Shown here one piece after another: positions 27,998 through 39,576 of a stretch of 64,000 nucleotides of DNA. Every line of letters begins with the position of its first letter. Positions within the stretch are counted from its first letter, which is position 1. The notes under the pieces were generated by a model. That model did not search any database, had not been told where the DNA came from, and saw nothing but the letters and a program-made list of their open reading frames with translations. A program made the translations under genes and the position numbers. This stretch comes from Hyphomonadaceae bacterium (GTDB taxonomy: Bacteria > Pseudomonadota > Alphaproteobacteria > Caulobacterales > Aquidulcibacteraceae). Location: positions 434,001 through 498,000 of the forward strand of contig JAEUMQ010000007.1 in the NCBI GenBank assembly GCA_016791425.1. The letters run 5' to 3'.

Positions 27998-28366
27998 CTA
28001 GGCGGCCAGCTCGTAGGCGCGATCGAGCACCGCGAGGATCTCTTCGTGCGGCGCGCAGCCGTCGTTGAATTCCTGGATGCCGACGCGGGCCCGCTCCCGC
28101 ACTGCGCGTGCGACGAACTTGCTGGCGCCCGCGGTGCCCGCGCGCCGCGCATTGCCGCTGTGCGCGAACCGCAGCGCGCCAACGAGGCAATAGGAGGGCT
28201 GCCCATCCACATCGAAGCCGACGAAGTCGCCGCGGCGCCAGTGCGCCTCGTCCGCAATGAGCGCGCGCGCCGTGCGGATGACATGTTGCGCGCGGCTCTC
28301 CGCCAGCGGCTGAACGGCAGGAGCGATGATCCGCTGAAAGAGTGAAACGTCGCCATCATAGGCCAT
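27998..28366 (-). CDS. Hypothetical protein
   Basis: A 122-residue protein with no family I recognise. The sequence is mixed helix with conserved-looking patches such as GFDVDGQPSYCLVGALRFAHS and EFNDGCAPHEEILAVLDRAYELAA, which suggest a small folded domain, with two Cys. It is preceded by GAGGAGAACGCGC, a strong ribosome site, so it is probably real. Its stop lies 2 bp from the stop of the converging M16 peptidase gene. Confidence 0.7.
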   Translation of the reverse strand: MAYDGDVSLFQRIIAPAVQPLAESRAQHVIRTARALIADEAHWRRGDFVGFDVDGQPSYCLVGALRFAHSGNARRAGTAGASKFVARAVRERARVGIQEFNDGCAPHEEILAVLDRAYELAA

Positions 28367-28576
28367 GCGCGTTCTCCTCGTTGAGCCCAGCCGCAGGCAT
28401 CTTCCGCCCATCAAAGCAGGGCGGCAATCCGAATTGCTGCTGACAACGCACGTCCGGCTGCCGAAGCCCGATTCGGTTTCGCATTGACGCGCCCCTGCGC
28501 GGGGCCTATTGACCCGCGTTTCGCCGCCGGCCCCACGGCCGGGCGGCGCAAGGTTTGTTTGGAGCGATACCAACCC

Positions 28577-28849
28577 ATGGCGAACACCGCCTCGGCCAAG
28601 AAAGCCATCCGCGTCATCGCGCGGCGCACCGCGATCAACAAGGCTCGCCGCTCGCGGGTCCGCACCTTCTGGCGGCGGGTCGAGGAAGCCATCACCAGCG
28701 GCGACTCATCGGTGGCGCTGGCCGCCCTCCGGCAGGCCGAATCCGAGACCATGCGCGCCGTCACCAAGGGCGTGGTCCACAAGAACGCCGCCTCGCGGAA
28801 GGTCTCGCGCCTGACCCGCCGGGTGAAGGCCCTGGCTGCGGCGAAATAA
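28577..28849 (+). CDS. rpsT: 30S ribosomal protein S20
   Basis: A 90-residue, Arg/Lys-rich helical ribosomal protein ([23 protein letters not shown]...). Length and composition fit S20, which binds 16S rRNA early in assembly. Its place just before dnaA is the usual alphaproteobacterial arrangement. A hairpin at 28861-28887 follows as its probable terminator. Confidence 0.96.
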   Translation: MANTASAKKAIRVIARRTAINKARRSRVRTFWRRVEEAITSGDSSVALAALRQAESETMRAVTKGVVHKNAASRKVSRLTRRVKALAAAK

Positions 28850-28860
28850 TACCGCCGAAG

Positions 28861-28892
28861 GGTCGCTTCGGGCCGCCGGAAGCGACCGTCTT
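28861..28892 (+). terminator. Probable rpsT terminator
   Basis: GGTCGCTTC (28861-28869) pairs exactly with GAAGCGACC (28879-28887) across a 9-nt loop, then GTCTTT follows. It begins 11 nt after the rpsT stop. Confidence 0.7.
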
Positions 28893-29306
28893 TGGGGCCG
28901 GATTCGTTCGCCAATTGCGCGAGTTTTATCAAGGGTTTTAGGGCGGTTTTCTGGGTCTGTTCGGGTCGGCCGTACACAGACATTTCCCACAGATTACGTT
29001 ATCTTAAAATGATATAAATCAATGGGTTAAGGGGTGTTTTCCAGAGCCCCGGACTTCATGATTGATTTATGAAACCGGCGGGGGCAGTGTCCGCCGCGGT
29101 TGGCCCCCCGGGGCCGCCCGACATGCACCAAAAACCGAACTCGTTTCGGGCGGAGCGCAAGCTTGCGACTCCGTGCATGGGAGAGCTGCGGCCTGCGCCC
29201 GTTCGAAGGACGGACGCACCGTGAAGACACGGCGCCCATGGGGGGGCGTCTGCCGAAGAGGGCCGTTTCAAGGGACGGTCGTTTGGAGCAGGAGAGGCTC
29301 GGGGCG
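28893..29306 (+). promoter_or_regulatory. dnaA upstream region, AT-rich, possible origin-linked control region
   Basis: About 415 bp without a supported gene. An AT-rich core at 28984-29030 is striking in this GC-rich genome. It contains TTAA-N7-TAAA (29004-29018), one base off the CtrA consensus TTAA-N7-TTAA, another TTAA at 29027, and TTTCCCACA at 28983-28991, only 7 of 9 with the DnaA-box consensus. A GANTC site occurs at 28901 and one at 29167. Downstream the leader is GC-rich and long (about 270 nt to the ATG). It may be the dnaA promoter, the origin, or both; in Caulobacter the origin is next to hemE, not at dnaA. Confidence 0.5.
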
Positions 29307-30752
29307 ATGGATACGATCGAGGATGAGGACCGCCGCGGCGGCGCCGGCGGAGCTGCGCGTGCTTTCGAGCGGGTGAAGCGTGAGCTTCAGGCCGAGTTCG
29401 GGAGCGACGTGTACCGCTCGTACATCCAGAACCTGCAGCTCGTGGCGGAGGAGGAGGGCGTCCTCGTCCTCCTGGCCGAGACCCGCACGGCGCAGGACTG
29501 GCTGAACCTTCACGCCAAGGATCGGATGGAGGCGCGCTTCGCGCCCTACATCAGGCTCGATGGCGGGCTGGCGATTCTGGTCGCGCAGGAGCTTTCCCCG
29601 GCGCTTCAGGAGATCGTCCGCGAACGCCGCGCCGAGAGCGAGCTGGAGCTGGAGGCCGCGCTTGCGCCGTCGCCGGAGCCTGACTTCCCGGGTTACACCT
29701 TCGACACCTTCTGCGACGATCCGAGCAACAACCGCGCGCTCACCATCATGCGCGTGATTGCGTCTGGCGCTGGCCGGACGTTCCCGCTTGTTCTCCTTCA
29801 CTCGGCGCCTGGTTGCGGCAAGACGCATCTCGTTCACGCCACCGCGCACGCGGCGCGTTGCGCCGATCCCTCGCGCAAGGTGCGCGTCATGATGGCGCAG
29901 GAATTTATCGAGGAGTTTCAGCTCGCTCTGCACAAGAAGCGGGACAGCTCCGAATTCAAGCAGTCGGTGCGCGAGCCGGATCTGCTCTTGATCGACGACG
30001 TTCACCGCATCGCCGGCCGCAAGGTCACCGAAGAGGAATTCATCGACACGATCGCGATTTTGAATGCGCGCGGGCGCCAAGTCGTGTTGACTGCGAACCA
30101 GGGGCCCGATGGTATCGCGGGCTTCGACGATCGCCTTCGCCATCATCTGAGCGCCGCGACTGTCTGCGAGATTCAGGAGCCTGACGAGAATTTGCGGCTG
30201 CGCATTTTGGAGACGAGGGTTCAGTATTACGCATCGATCACGCCGGGTTTCCGAGTCGCGCGCGACGCGCTCGAGATGATGGCGCGCAAGATCGTCGGCA
30301 CCGGAAGGTTGCTCGACGGCGCCGTCAGCCAGCTGCTGCTGGAAGCCCGCATCAACGGTTTGAAGGAGGTCACTTTGGAAGCGGCTGAGAACGCACTCAA
30401 AGACAAGATTCAGGAACGCGCCGACAAGCCCATCAAGGTCGCCACGGTCCTCAAGGTCGTCGCCCGCCACAACAATATGTCGGTGGAGCAGCTTCTCACC
30501 CGTTCGCGACAGCGGGCCTTCGCCCGCCCGCGCCAGATCGCCGCCTATCTCTGCACGCAGCTGACCCACGCCTCGCTGCCGGACATCGGCCGCCGCTTTG
30601 GCCGGCCGACGGAGAAGGGCCAGGAGAAGGGCTTCGACCACTCCACGATCCTCTACAGCCGCGACAAGATCAAAAAGCTTCTGGAATCGGATCCGAAGCT
30701 GCGGGTCGAAGTCGATATGCTTGCTCGGGCGATCCGCAAGGAACCGTCCTGA
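29307..30752 (+). CDS. dnaA: Chromosomal replication initiator DnaA, divergent
   Basis: A 481-residue DnaA with domain I (about 15-100), a short acidic linker, the AAA+ domain III (125-365) and DNA-binding domain IV (370-481). Walker B is LLLIDD (D230, D231) and sensor II is R334. Three features are unusual: the P-loop reads SAPGCGKT at 166-173 (first Gly replaced), His280 takes the place of the arginine finger (E. coli R285; DRLRHHL against DRLKSRF), and the domain IV signature is split by about 9 extra residues (433-443) before DHST. The start at 29307 follows GGAGAGG. The place next to rpsT and dnaN-recF marks it as the chromosomal initiator. Confidence 0.9.
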   Translation: MDTIEDEDRRGGAGGAARAFERVKRELQAEFGSDVYRSYIQNLQLVAEEEGVLVLLAETRTAQDWLNLHAKDRMEARFAPYIRLDGGLAILVAQELSPALQEIVRERRAESELELEAALAPSPEPDFPGYTFDTFCDDPSNNRALTIMRVIASGAGRTFPLVLLHSAPGCGKTHLVHATAHAARCADPSRKVRVMMAQEFIEEFQLALHKKRDSSEFKQSVREPDLLLIDDVHRIAGRKVTEEEFIDTIAILNARGRQVVLTANQGPDGIAGFDDRLRHHLSAATVCEIQEPDENLRLRILETRVQYYASITPGFRVARDALEMMARKIVGTGRLLDGAVSQLLLEARINGLKEVTLEAAENALKDKIQERADKPIKVATVLKVVARHNNMSVEQLLTRSRQRAFARPRQIAAYLCTQLTHASLPDIGRRFGRPTEKGQEKGFDHSTILYSRDKIKKLLESDPKLRVEVDMLARAIRKEPS

Positions 30753-30779
30753 TCCAAGCGCCGGCCCGAGGCCGATCCA

Positions 30780-30817
30780 AGCCGCGAGCCGCCCTGGCGG
30801 TTCGCGGCTTTGCTTTT
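30780..30817 (+). terminator. Intrinsic terminator after dnaA
   Basis: A 13-bp stem (30780-30792 with 30797-30809, one G-U pair, loop CCTG) is followed by TTTGCTTTT. It begins 28 nt after the dnaA stop, so dnaN is probably transcribed from its own promoter in the following 130 bp. Confidence 0.85.
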
Positions 30818-30946
30818 CCGGGCAGTCCCGCTTCACAAACCCAGGAAACCCCCGTTTCTTCGGGCTTGGAACGAGTCTAGTCTCGCGGCCCCCCGCCGAA
30901 TCGCGGGGCGCCTGGGCAAGTGGCCCCGGCGTGAGCGGAGACCGGC

Positions 30947-32065
30947 ATGCGGTTGACCATCGAGCGCGCGGCCTTGTTGAAGGCGCTCGCGCACGTTCAG
31001 AGCGTCGTCGAACGGCGAAACACGATTCCGATCTTGTCCAACGCGCTCCTGTCCGCGCAGGGCGACGCGCTGCGATTGACCGCCACCGACCTCGACATCG
31101 AGATTTCCGAGTCCGTCGCCGCGGACGTGCAGCGCCCCGGCGCGATCTCGGCGCCGGCGCATAATCTCTACGATTTCGTCCGCAAGCTGCCCGAGAACGC
31201 CGCGGTGCGCCTCGAGCTGAACGCCGACGATCCGCGGCTCTTCCTCGCCGCGGCGCGCACGCGCCTGCATCTGCCGGTGTTGCCGGCGGATGATTTCCCG
31301 CTCATGCCGGCCGATGATTTCGGCGCCAGGTTCGAGATCGGTCCGGTCGAGTTGAAGCGCCTCATCGACAAGACGCGTTTCGCCATCTCCACCGAAGAGA
31401 CGCGCTATTATCTGAACGGCATCTACTTCCACACCATCAAGGAATCGGACGGCGCCGTTCTGCGCGGCGTCGCAACCGATGGCCATCGCCTTGCGCTGGC
31501 CGACAGCCCCGCGCCGGAAGGCTCGGTCGGCATGCCCGGCGTGATCGTGCCGCGCAAGACGATCACAGAACTGCGCCGCCTGCTCGATGACGCGTCCGAC
31601 CTCGTGGAGGTTTCTGTCTCGACACAGAAGATCCGCTTCAAGCTTGGCGACGCGGTGCTGATCTCCAAGCTGATCGACGGCTCCTTCCCGGAATATGCGC
31701 GCGTCATTCCGAAGCAGAACGCGAAGAAGCTGAAGCTGGAGAACAAGGCCTTCGCCGAAGCCGTGGACCGCGTCTCCACTGTCTCCGCCGAGCGCTCGCG
31801 GTCCGTGCGCCTCGCGATCGAGCCGGACAAGGTCACGCTCACCGTGAACAATCCCGACGCTGGCCTCGCCACCGAGGATCTCGCCGCCGAGTACGGCGAT
31901 GAAGCGCTCGAGATTGGCTTCAACGCCAAATATCTGCTCGACATCACCCAGCAGATCGAAGGCGAGTCCGCGCTCTTCGAGCTTGCCGATTCCGGCTCCC
32001 CGACTCTCGTGCGCGACGAGACCGATCCGGCCGCACTCTATGTGCTGATGCCGCTCAGGGTGTGA
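30947..32065 (+). CDS. dnaN: DNA polymerase III beta sliding clamp
   Basis: A 372-residue clamp of three repeated domains. The opening MRLTIERAALLKALAHVQSVVERRNTIPILSNALLSA is typical, the middle shows RYYLNGIYFHT and GVATDGHRLALAD, and the end LYVLMPLRV is the usual clamp terminus near the protein-binding cleft. It tethers polymerase and other partners to DNA. The TGA stop overlaps the recF GTG start, so the two are translationally coupled. Confidence 0.97.
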   Translation: MRLTIERAALLKALAHVQSVVERRNTIPILSNALLSAQGDALRLTATDLDIEISESVAADVQRPGAISAPAHNLYDFVRKLPENAAVRLELNADDPRLFLAAARTRLHLPVLPADDFPLMPADDFGARFEIGPVELKRLIDKTRFAISTEETRYYLNGIYFHTIKESDGAVLRGVATDGHRLALADSPAPEGSVGMPGVIVPRKTITELRRLLDDASDLVEVSVSTQKIRFKLGDAVLISKLIDGSFPEYARVIPKQNAKKLKLENKAFAEAVDRVSTVSAERSRSVRLAIEPDKVTLTVNNPDAGLATEDLAAEYGDEALEIGFNAKYLLDITQQIEGESALFELADSGSPTLVRDETDPAALYVLMPLRV

Positions 32066-33225
32066 GCGCGGGAACGTCATCCGCTCCGCGCCTCTGGTGC
32101 GCGCGCCTGACGCTGACGGACTTCCGCAACCACGAAGCGCTCGATCTGGCTCTCGAGCCCAGGACGGTGTGCCTCTTCGGCCCCAACGGCGCGGGCAAGA
32201 CCAACATCCTCGAGGCGCTCTCGATGCTGGCGCCGGGCAGGGGCCTGCGCGGCGCGGGGCTCATGGAAATCGCGCGCGGCGGCGAAGCGCAGGCGCAAGC
32301 GCGCCCCAGGCCATGGAGCGTCTCCGCCCGCATCGTCCTCGACGGCGAAGAGCGCACTTTGGGCGTCGGCGCCGAAACCACGATCGACAGCGCCAAGCGT
32401 GTTGCGCGTCTGGATGGGCAACCGGCCCAGGCGGGCGAATTGGCCCGCGTTGCGAGGATGAGCTGGGTGACCCCGGCGATGGATCGCCTGTTCGCAGGCT
32501 CGGCGGGCGATCGGCGCCGCTTCTTCGATCGCCTGGCTTTGGGGCGCGCGCCCGAACACGCCCGCGCCGCCGCCGCCTATGAGCGCGCGATGCGCGAACG
32601 TCAACGCCTGTTGAACGATCGCCGCTTCGACGAGAATTGGCTCGGCGGCCTCGAACGCGAGATGGCCGCCCACGGCGCCGCACTGGCGGCCGCAAGAGTC
32701 GAAACGCTGTGCCTGCTACAGGATGCGATCGCTGCGCGTCCGGACGGCGCCTTCCCGAAAGCGCGCATCGCCTTGGAGGGCATCCTCGAAGGCCGGTATC
32801 TCGAAGGCGACAAGAGCGCCGACATCGAGGAGGATTTCGTCATCTCGCTTCGCCGCGATCGCCCGCGCGACGCCGCAGCCGGACGGGCGATCGACGGCCC
32901 GCATCGCACCGATCTGAAGGTCTGGCGCGCCGCCAACGATATGCCGGCCGATCTCTGTTCGACCGGCGAGCAGAAAGCCTTGCTGCTCGGGTTGGTGCTC
33001 GCCCATGCGCGCGCGCTGGCCGATGATCCAGGCGCGGGGCCCGCGCTCCTGCTGATCGACGAGGCCGGCGCCCATCTCGATCCGGATCGCCGCGCGGCTC
33101 TGTACGAGGAGCTCGCCGCGGCGGAAGGGCAGTCCTGGCTCACCGGCACGGATGCAACCCTGTTCGAGGCGATCAGGAACGAGGCGCTCATGTACGAGGT
33201 GCGCGACGGCAAGGTGCTTCGATGA
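32062..33225 (+). CDS. recF: DNA replication/repair protein RecF
   Basis: A 387-residue SMC-like ATPase that loads RecA at gaps. Walker A is FGPNGAGKTNILEAL, the signature region includes CSTGEQKALLLGLVLAHA, and Walker B is LLLIDEAGAHLD. It starts with GTG overlapping the dnaN stop and ends in an ATGA overlap with the next gene. Confidence 0.96.
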   Translation: MSAGTSSAPRLWCARLTLTDFRNHEALDLALEPRTVCLFGPNGAGKTNILEALSMLAPGRGLRGAGLMEIARGGEAQAQARPRPWSVSARIVLDGEERTLGVGAETTIDSAKRVARLDGQPAQAGELARVARMSWVTPAMDRLFAGSAGDRRRFFDRLALGRAPEHARAAAAYERAMRERQRLLNDRRFDENWLGGLEREMAAHGAALAAARVETLCLLQDAIAARPDGAFPKARIALEGILEGRYLEGDKSADIEEDFVISLRRDRPRDAAAGRAIDGPHRTDLKVWRAANDMPADLCSTGEQKALLLGLVLAHARALADDPGAGPALLLIDEAGAHLDPDRRAALYEELAAAEGQSWLTGTDATLFEAIRNEALMYEVRDGKVLR

Positions 33226-33587
33226 GCTTTGCCGGCGGATGCATGTGCGGCGCGGTGCGTTTCCGTCTCGACGCCGAGCCCCTGCGCGTGGGCTGGTGCC
33301 ATTGCACGAGCTGCCGGAGGCACACCGGCGCGCCGGCCGCGGTGTTCGTGGACTGCCTGAAGAAGGACGTGACGTTCACGAAGGGTCGGCCGGCCTTCTT
33401 CGCGTCTTCGCAGAAGGTGCGGCGCGGCTTCTGCGCCGCCTGCGGCTCGACGCTCTCCTTCGAGCATGACGACGATCGCGACGAGATCCACCTCCATGTC
33501 GGCGCGTTCGATCGCGCAGACCTCTTCGCGCCCAACACCGAAGCGACGCACACGAACGAAAAGCTGCCCTGGTTTCCGCAGGGCTGA
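33222..33587 (+). CDS. GFA family protein (CENP-V/GFA domain)
   Basis: A 121-residue zinc-binding protein of the glutathione-dependent formaldehyde-activating/CENP-V fold. Zinc-ligand patterns are GGCMCGAV, CHCTSCRRHTGAP and FCAACGSTL. The enzymatic role is unproven for most members. The ATG overlaps the recF stop (ATGA), so it belongs to the dnaN-recF operon. Confidence 0.92.
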   Translation: MSFAGGCMCGAVRFRLDAEPLRVGWCHCTSCRRHTGAPAAVFVDCLKKDVTFTKGRPAFFASSQKVRRGFCAACGSTLSFEHDDDRDEIHLHVGAFDRADLFAPNTEATHTNEKLPWFPQG

Positions 33588-33724
33588 GAAGCGGGCGCGC
33601 CGACGCTCCCGCCAAGCGTGCGGAGCACGCGCGGGGCCGGGGCTAAGGGTTCGACGGGGTCGAAGTTGCGCCTGAGCTGGGCTCGGTCAGTCGCTTCGCG
33701 GGCTCCGCGAGCGTGGAGGAAATC

Positions 33725-34246
33725 TCAAGAGCTGTCGGCTGCGTCGGGCGTTGCGACGGGCGCGTGAAAGCTCCGCTCCAACGGCGGCGCGGCGAGCACG
33801 CGCGATGCGCTGGAAAAGCCGCGCTCGAAGCGCGCCATGAGCCGCGCGACCCAGGCGTCGAGATTCTCCAGCACATCCCGCGTCCGCGCGACGCGCCGGC
33901 GAAGATCGAGCGGCCGCATGCGTTTGAAGACGCCATGGGTCAGGCGCCGCAGGGCGCTCGTGTGCGCGCGGCGCAGGCGATAGCCCCCTTGCGGATGCGT
34001 CGCCCGCACGCGCGGCGGCCGAAGCCGCATCCGCGCCAGCGCGATGAGGAAGACGATGCGCTTCACGTCATACTGCGTTGCGCAAAGGTGGCGCCGCAAA
34101 GCCAAGGCGAGCTCGCGCCCGAGCGTGCTGCGCGGCTTCACAAAGCCGAGCGTCGCCCGCGCGATGTCCAGCAGCCACAGGCGCAACGATGCCGCGAAGG
34201 CTTCGAGAGCGGGGACGTCGGGACGGGGGAGGGAGCAGGATCGCAT
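33725..34246 (-). CDS. Hypothetical basic helical protein
   Basis: A 173-residue Arg/Leu-rich protein with no recognised family. Helical stretches such as ALEAFAASLRLWLLDIARATLGF and VKRIVFLIALARMRL suggest alpha-helical packing. No strong ribosome site precedes the ATG, and the extreme Arg content leaves some doubt that it is expressed; strand choice follows the more protein-like reading. It converges with the GFA gene. Confidence 0.5.
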   Translation of the reverse strand: MRSCSLPRPDVPALEAFAASLRLWLLDIARATLGFVKPRSTLGRELALALRRHLCATQYDVKRIVFLIALARMRLRPPRVRATHPQGGYRLRRAHTSALRRLTHGVFKRMRPLDLRRRVARTRDVLENLDAWVARLMARFERGFSSASRVLAAPPLERSFHAPVATPDAADSS

Positions 34247-34385
34247 GGGTCGACGCCAAGTCTAACCCCCGCCCGGGCTCGGTCGGATAGATTCCCGCAT
34301 GCGCCCGCGCCGGGCCAGTGTTTGCAAGGCTCGCCCGAATTTTCGGGCGGGGATTGCGCCGCGCTCATCCCCCCATTTCGCGCGC

Positions 34386-34414
34386 AAAAAAAGACCCGGA
34401 CGTCGCCGTCCGGG
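34386..34414 (-). terminator. Intrinsic terminator of the outer-membrane protein gene
   Basis: CCCGGACG (34395-34402) pairs exactly with CGTCCGGG (34407-34414) around TCGC, and seven A on the plus strand (34386-34392) give a U tract on the minus strand. It lies 30 nt after the stop of the minus-strand gene. Confidence 0.9.
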
Positions 34415-34443
34415 CCCCAAAGTGTCCTGTTGATCGACCGAGC

Positions 34444-35037
34444 TCAGAACTTCCAGCCCACGCCGACCAGCACTTCATGCGAGGAGAGGTCCGCGCGCGA
34501 GGCCGGGACGGTGCTGAAATTGCCGTCGTCATAATCCGTGTACCGATATTCGACGCGGCTGAAGAGGTGCTCGCCGTACGCGTACTGGGCGCCGACGCCT
34601 GCGCTCCAGCCGGAGAGCGTGTCGCTGTCGCTCGCGCCGGCGCCGTTTTGCGCCTCCACGTCCGTCCAGCCCCAGCCGACGGTGCCGTAGATGTCGAGCG
34701 CCGGGGTGACTTCGTAGGCGACGCGGCCGCGCACCGACGCCGTCCAGTTTTGCTCCAGGTTGTACCCCGCGACGGTGTCGTCGCCGTCGGTGTACTTCCA
34801 GTCGCCTTCGACGCCGAGCGACCACGGGCCGCTGACTTGGGTCTCGACGCCGGCGAACACGCCGCCGGTGAAGCCGTCGGTGTCGATGTCGCGCGCGGCG
34901 GCGCCGACAACCGCGTCGGATTGATTCCATCCATAGCCGCCCTCAAGGCCGCCATAGACCGACCAGTCCCGCGCTTGGGCGGGCTGAGCGATCCCGATCA
35001 TCGCGGCGAGAGCCGCGACCGCAAGGAAGATGCGCAT
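34444..35037 (-). CDS. Outer membrane beta-barrel protein
   Basis: A 197-residue exported protein: signal peptide to AQA, then about eight amphipathic strands (WSVYGGLEGGYGWNQ..., WSLGVEGDWKYT..., LDIYGTVGWGWTDV...) and a terminal Phe (VGVGWKF), as recognised by the barrel-assembly machinery. It resembles the small OmpA-like/Opa beta-barrel (OMP_b-brl) group. The start follows GAGGGATCATC. A clear terminator ends it. Confidence 0.92.
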   Translation of the reverse strand: MRIFLAVAALAAMIGIAQPAQARDWSVYGGLEGGYGWNQSDAVVGAAARDIDTDGFTGGVFAGVETQVSGPWSLGVEGDWKYTDGDDTVAGYNLEQNWTASVRGRVAYEVTPALDIYGTVGWGWTDVEAQNGAGASDSDTLSGWSAGVGAQYAYGEHLFSRVEYRYTDYDDGNFSTVPASRADLSSHEVLVGVGWKF

Positions 35038-35276
35038 TGCTGATGATCCCTCTTTGAGCGGACCTTCTGTCCGCTTGCGGAGGCCATATGGTCCGCAACG
35101 GCGCCGCGGCCTAGGGCCTTACTGAAAATTGAGGCGGCTGTGGCCGAAACGCTTCACAGGCGTTCCGGGTTCGGACCATTTCGTCCGGCCATTCATCCGG
35201 AACGGGAACAAGCGCAACTCGCTCGGCAGGAGAATTGTGGCCTTGCCGTTCGCCTATCTGGGGCGACAGTTGCCGC

Positions 35277-36983
35277 TCACGGTCCTGCGCCGAGCTGGCC
35301 GAGGCGCGCGCGGGCGAGCGCGTTTGTTGCGTCGAGCTGCAGCGCCTGCCGATAATAGCGGATCGCCTGGTCGCGGTTGATCGGAACGCCGAGGCCGTTG
35401 TCGTGATACCAGCCGATCTGGGCGCAGGACGGCGCGACGCCTTCGCCGCAGGCGCGCTGCAGCAGGAGCAGCGACTGGCGATAGGTCTGCGCGGCGAGCG
35501 TGGGATTGCGGGGCCCCCCTTCGCCGGCGGCGTACATCTCCGCCAGCAAGTGGCAGCTGCCGAGATCCTGCGCCACGCAGCCGCGCTGCAGCAGCAAGAG
35601 CGCGCCGTTGACGTCGCGCGGCGCGCCGTCGCCAGTGCGGAGGAGGCCGGCAAGCACGCTGCAGGCGGGCGCATCGCCGCCGTCGCAGCTTCGTCGCAGC
35701 AAGGGGACGGCCGCTGCGGTGTTTTTCGCGACGCCCTGGCCGAACGCGGTGGCGATGCCCAAGCCCCCGCAGGCGGTGGCGAGGCCGCCGTCGCACGCGA
35801 GCCGGTAATAGCGATAGGCCTGCGCGTAGTCGGCGGGGACGACGCGGGTGATGTAATGGCCGCCCAGCAAGCCGCAGGCGCGGGCGCTGCCGGCGGTGCA
35901 GCCCCGCTGCAGCGCCTGGATCGCGACAGGCCAGTTCGCGCGATCGCCGCCCAACAGCTGGCGGCCCTGCAGCGTGCACCCTGAAGCGTTGTTTCGTTCG
36001 CAGGCGGCGCGTCCGAGCGCGAGCGCAGCCGCGGGCGTGCGGCTGCGGCCGTTGGCGCCTGCGCCGAAATCCCAGCCGATGGCCGCCACGCGCTCCCAAT
36101 CGCCCGCCTCGGCGGCCGCGACGACGTCTGCGCCGTATGCGGCGAGCGGATGGCGCGCGGGGGTCGGCTGGGTTGCGGGCGGGGGCGGCTGTGAGGTCGG
36201 CGTGAGGGTCGCGCCGCCCCGGAGCCGCCAGCGCGGGGCGCGGACCAGGCCGTTGCGGTATTCCGGCGACTGGCCGCCCTGGGTGGCCTGATAGACCTGC
36301 GCCTGCACGTCGGAGAACACCAGTTCGATCGGATCGTCCGTAGGCGAAGCAAGCGCGGCCGCCAGGGCGGTTGAGAAGGGCGAGTTGCGGCCCGTCCCGT
36401 CGGCCGCGACCTGGCCCGGCGCGGCGGCGTAGGCGATGAACATGTTCGGCAGCCGGCCGACGTCGGCCAGGCCCCCGCGTCCGACCGAGCGCGCGCCGCT
36501 GGGCAGCGGCATGTTCCGGCACGCGTCGAGGATGACGAGGTTTACCGCGTTGCCGGTCTCGGCCATGTCGTCGAACAGGAATTGCAGCGCGGGAGACTGG
36601 TAGCGGAGCCGGTCGGCGGTCTGCGCGTCGGCGTCCACCGGGATGAGGTAATTGATCCCGTCTTCCTGGGCCCCGTGGCCGGCATAGAAGAAGATCCCAA
36701 CCGCGGAGGGCCCGGCTGCCTTCAGGCGCTCCCCATGGCGCTGGAACGCGGCCTCCATGGCGCTGCGGCCGGCGTCGGTCACGAGATCGACGGTGAAGCC
36801 TAGGCTCCGCAGCCGCTCGGCGATCAGGGCGGCGTCGCGCGGCGGGTTGGCGAGCTGCCAGCCGGGCATCCGATAGGCGCCGTTGCCGATCACGAGCGCG
36901 ATGCGCTCCTCCGCGCCGGCGGCGCCCGCGAGGAGGCAGAAGCAGGCGCACGCCAGCGCCAGAAAACGCGTCCAGAAGCGCAT
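35277..36983 (-). CDS. Exported caspase-family peptidase with Sel1-like repeats
   Basis: A 568-residue protein. Signal peptide to residue 24, then a p20-like caspase domain (ERIALVIGNGAYRMPG...) with catalytic His103 in FFYAGHGAQ and Cys155 in VILDACRN, a Pro-rich linker (about 262-290), and a C-terminal set of Cys-containing Sel1-like repeats (GLLGGHYITRVVPADYAQAYRYYRLACDGG and similar). The catalytic dyad is intact. Sel1 repeats probably bind partners. Periplasmic location is inferred from the signal. It is divergent from gyrB with 183 bp between. Confidence 0.92.
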   Translation of the reverse strand: MRFWTRFLALACACFCLLAGAAGAEERIALVIGNGAYRMPGWQLANPPRDAALIAERLRSLGFTVDLVTDAGRSAMEAAFQRHGERLKAAGPSAVGIFFYAGHGAQEDGINYLIPVDADAQTADRLRYQSPALQFLFDDMAETGNAVNLVILDACRNMPLPSGARSVGRGGLADVGRLPNMFIAYAAAPGQVAADGTGRNSPFSTALAAALASPTDDPIELVFSDVQAQVYQATQGGQSPEYRNGLVRAPRWRLRGGATLTPTSQPPPPATQPTPARHPLAAYGADVVAAAEAGDWERVAAIGWDFGAGANGRSRTPAAALALGRAACERNNASGCTLQGRQLLGGDRANWPVAIQALQRGCTAGSARACGLLGGHYITRVVPADYAQAYRYYRLACDGGLATACGGLGIATAFGQGVAKNTAAAVPLLRRSCDGGDAPACSVLAGLLRTGDGAPRDVNGALLLLQRGCVAQDLGSCHLLAEMYAAGEGGPRNPTLAAQTYRQSLLLLQRACGEGVAPSCAQIGWYHDNGLGVPINRDQAIRYYRQALQLDATNALARARLGQLGAGP

Positions 36984-37022
36984 CCATCCCTCCCCGGAAA
37001 GGGCGTCCGGACGCCGTTCTAG

Positions 37023-39575
<2,553 letters not shown>

Positions 39576-39576
39576 G

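Noticed and set aside
26475-28190. 571-aa minus-strand frame opposite the M16 peptidase
   Set aside because: Gly/Ala/Arg/Asp-rich shadow; the plus-strand protein has zinc motif and lipobox.
29100-29306. Longer DnaA start at 29100
   Set aside because: The extra 69 residues are Arg-rich with no DnaA similarity, and the ribosome site is at 29307.
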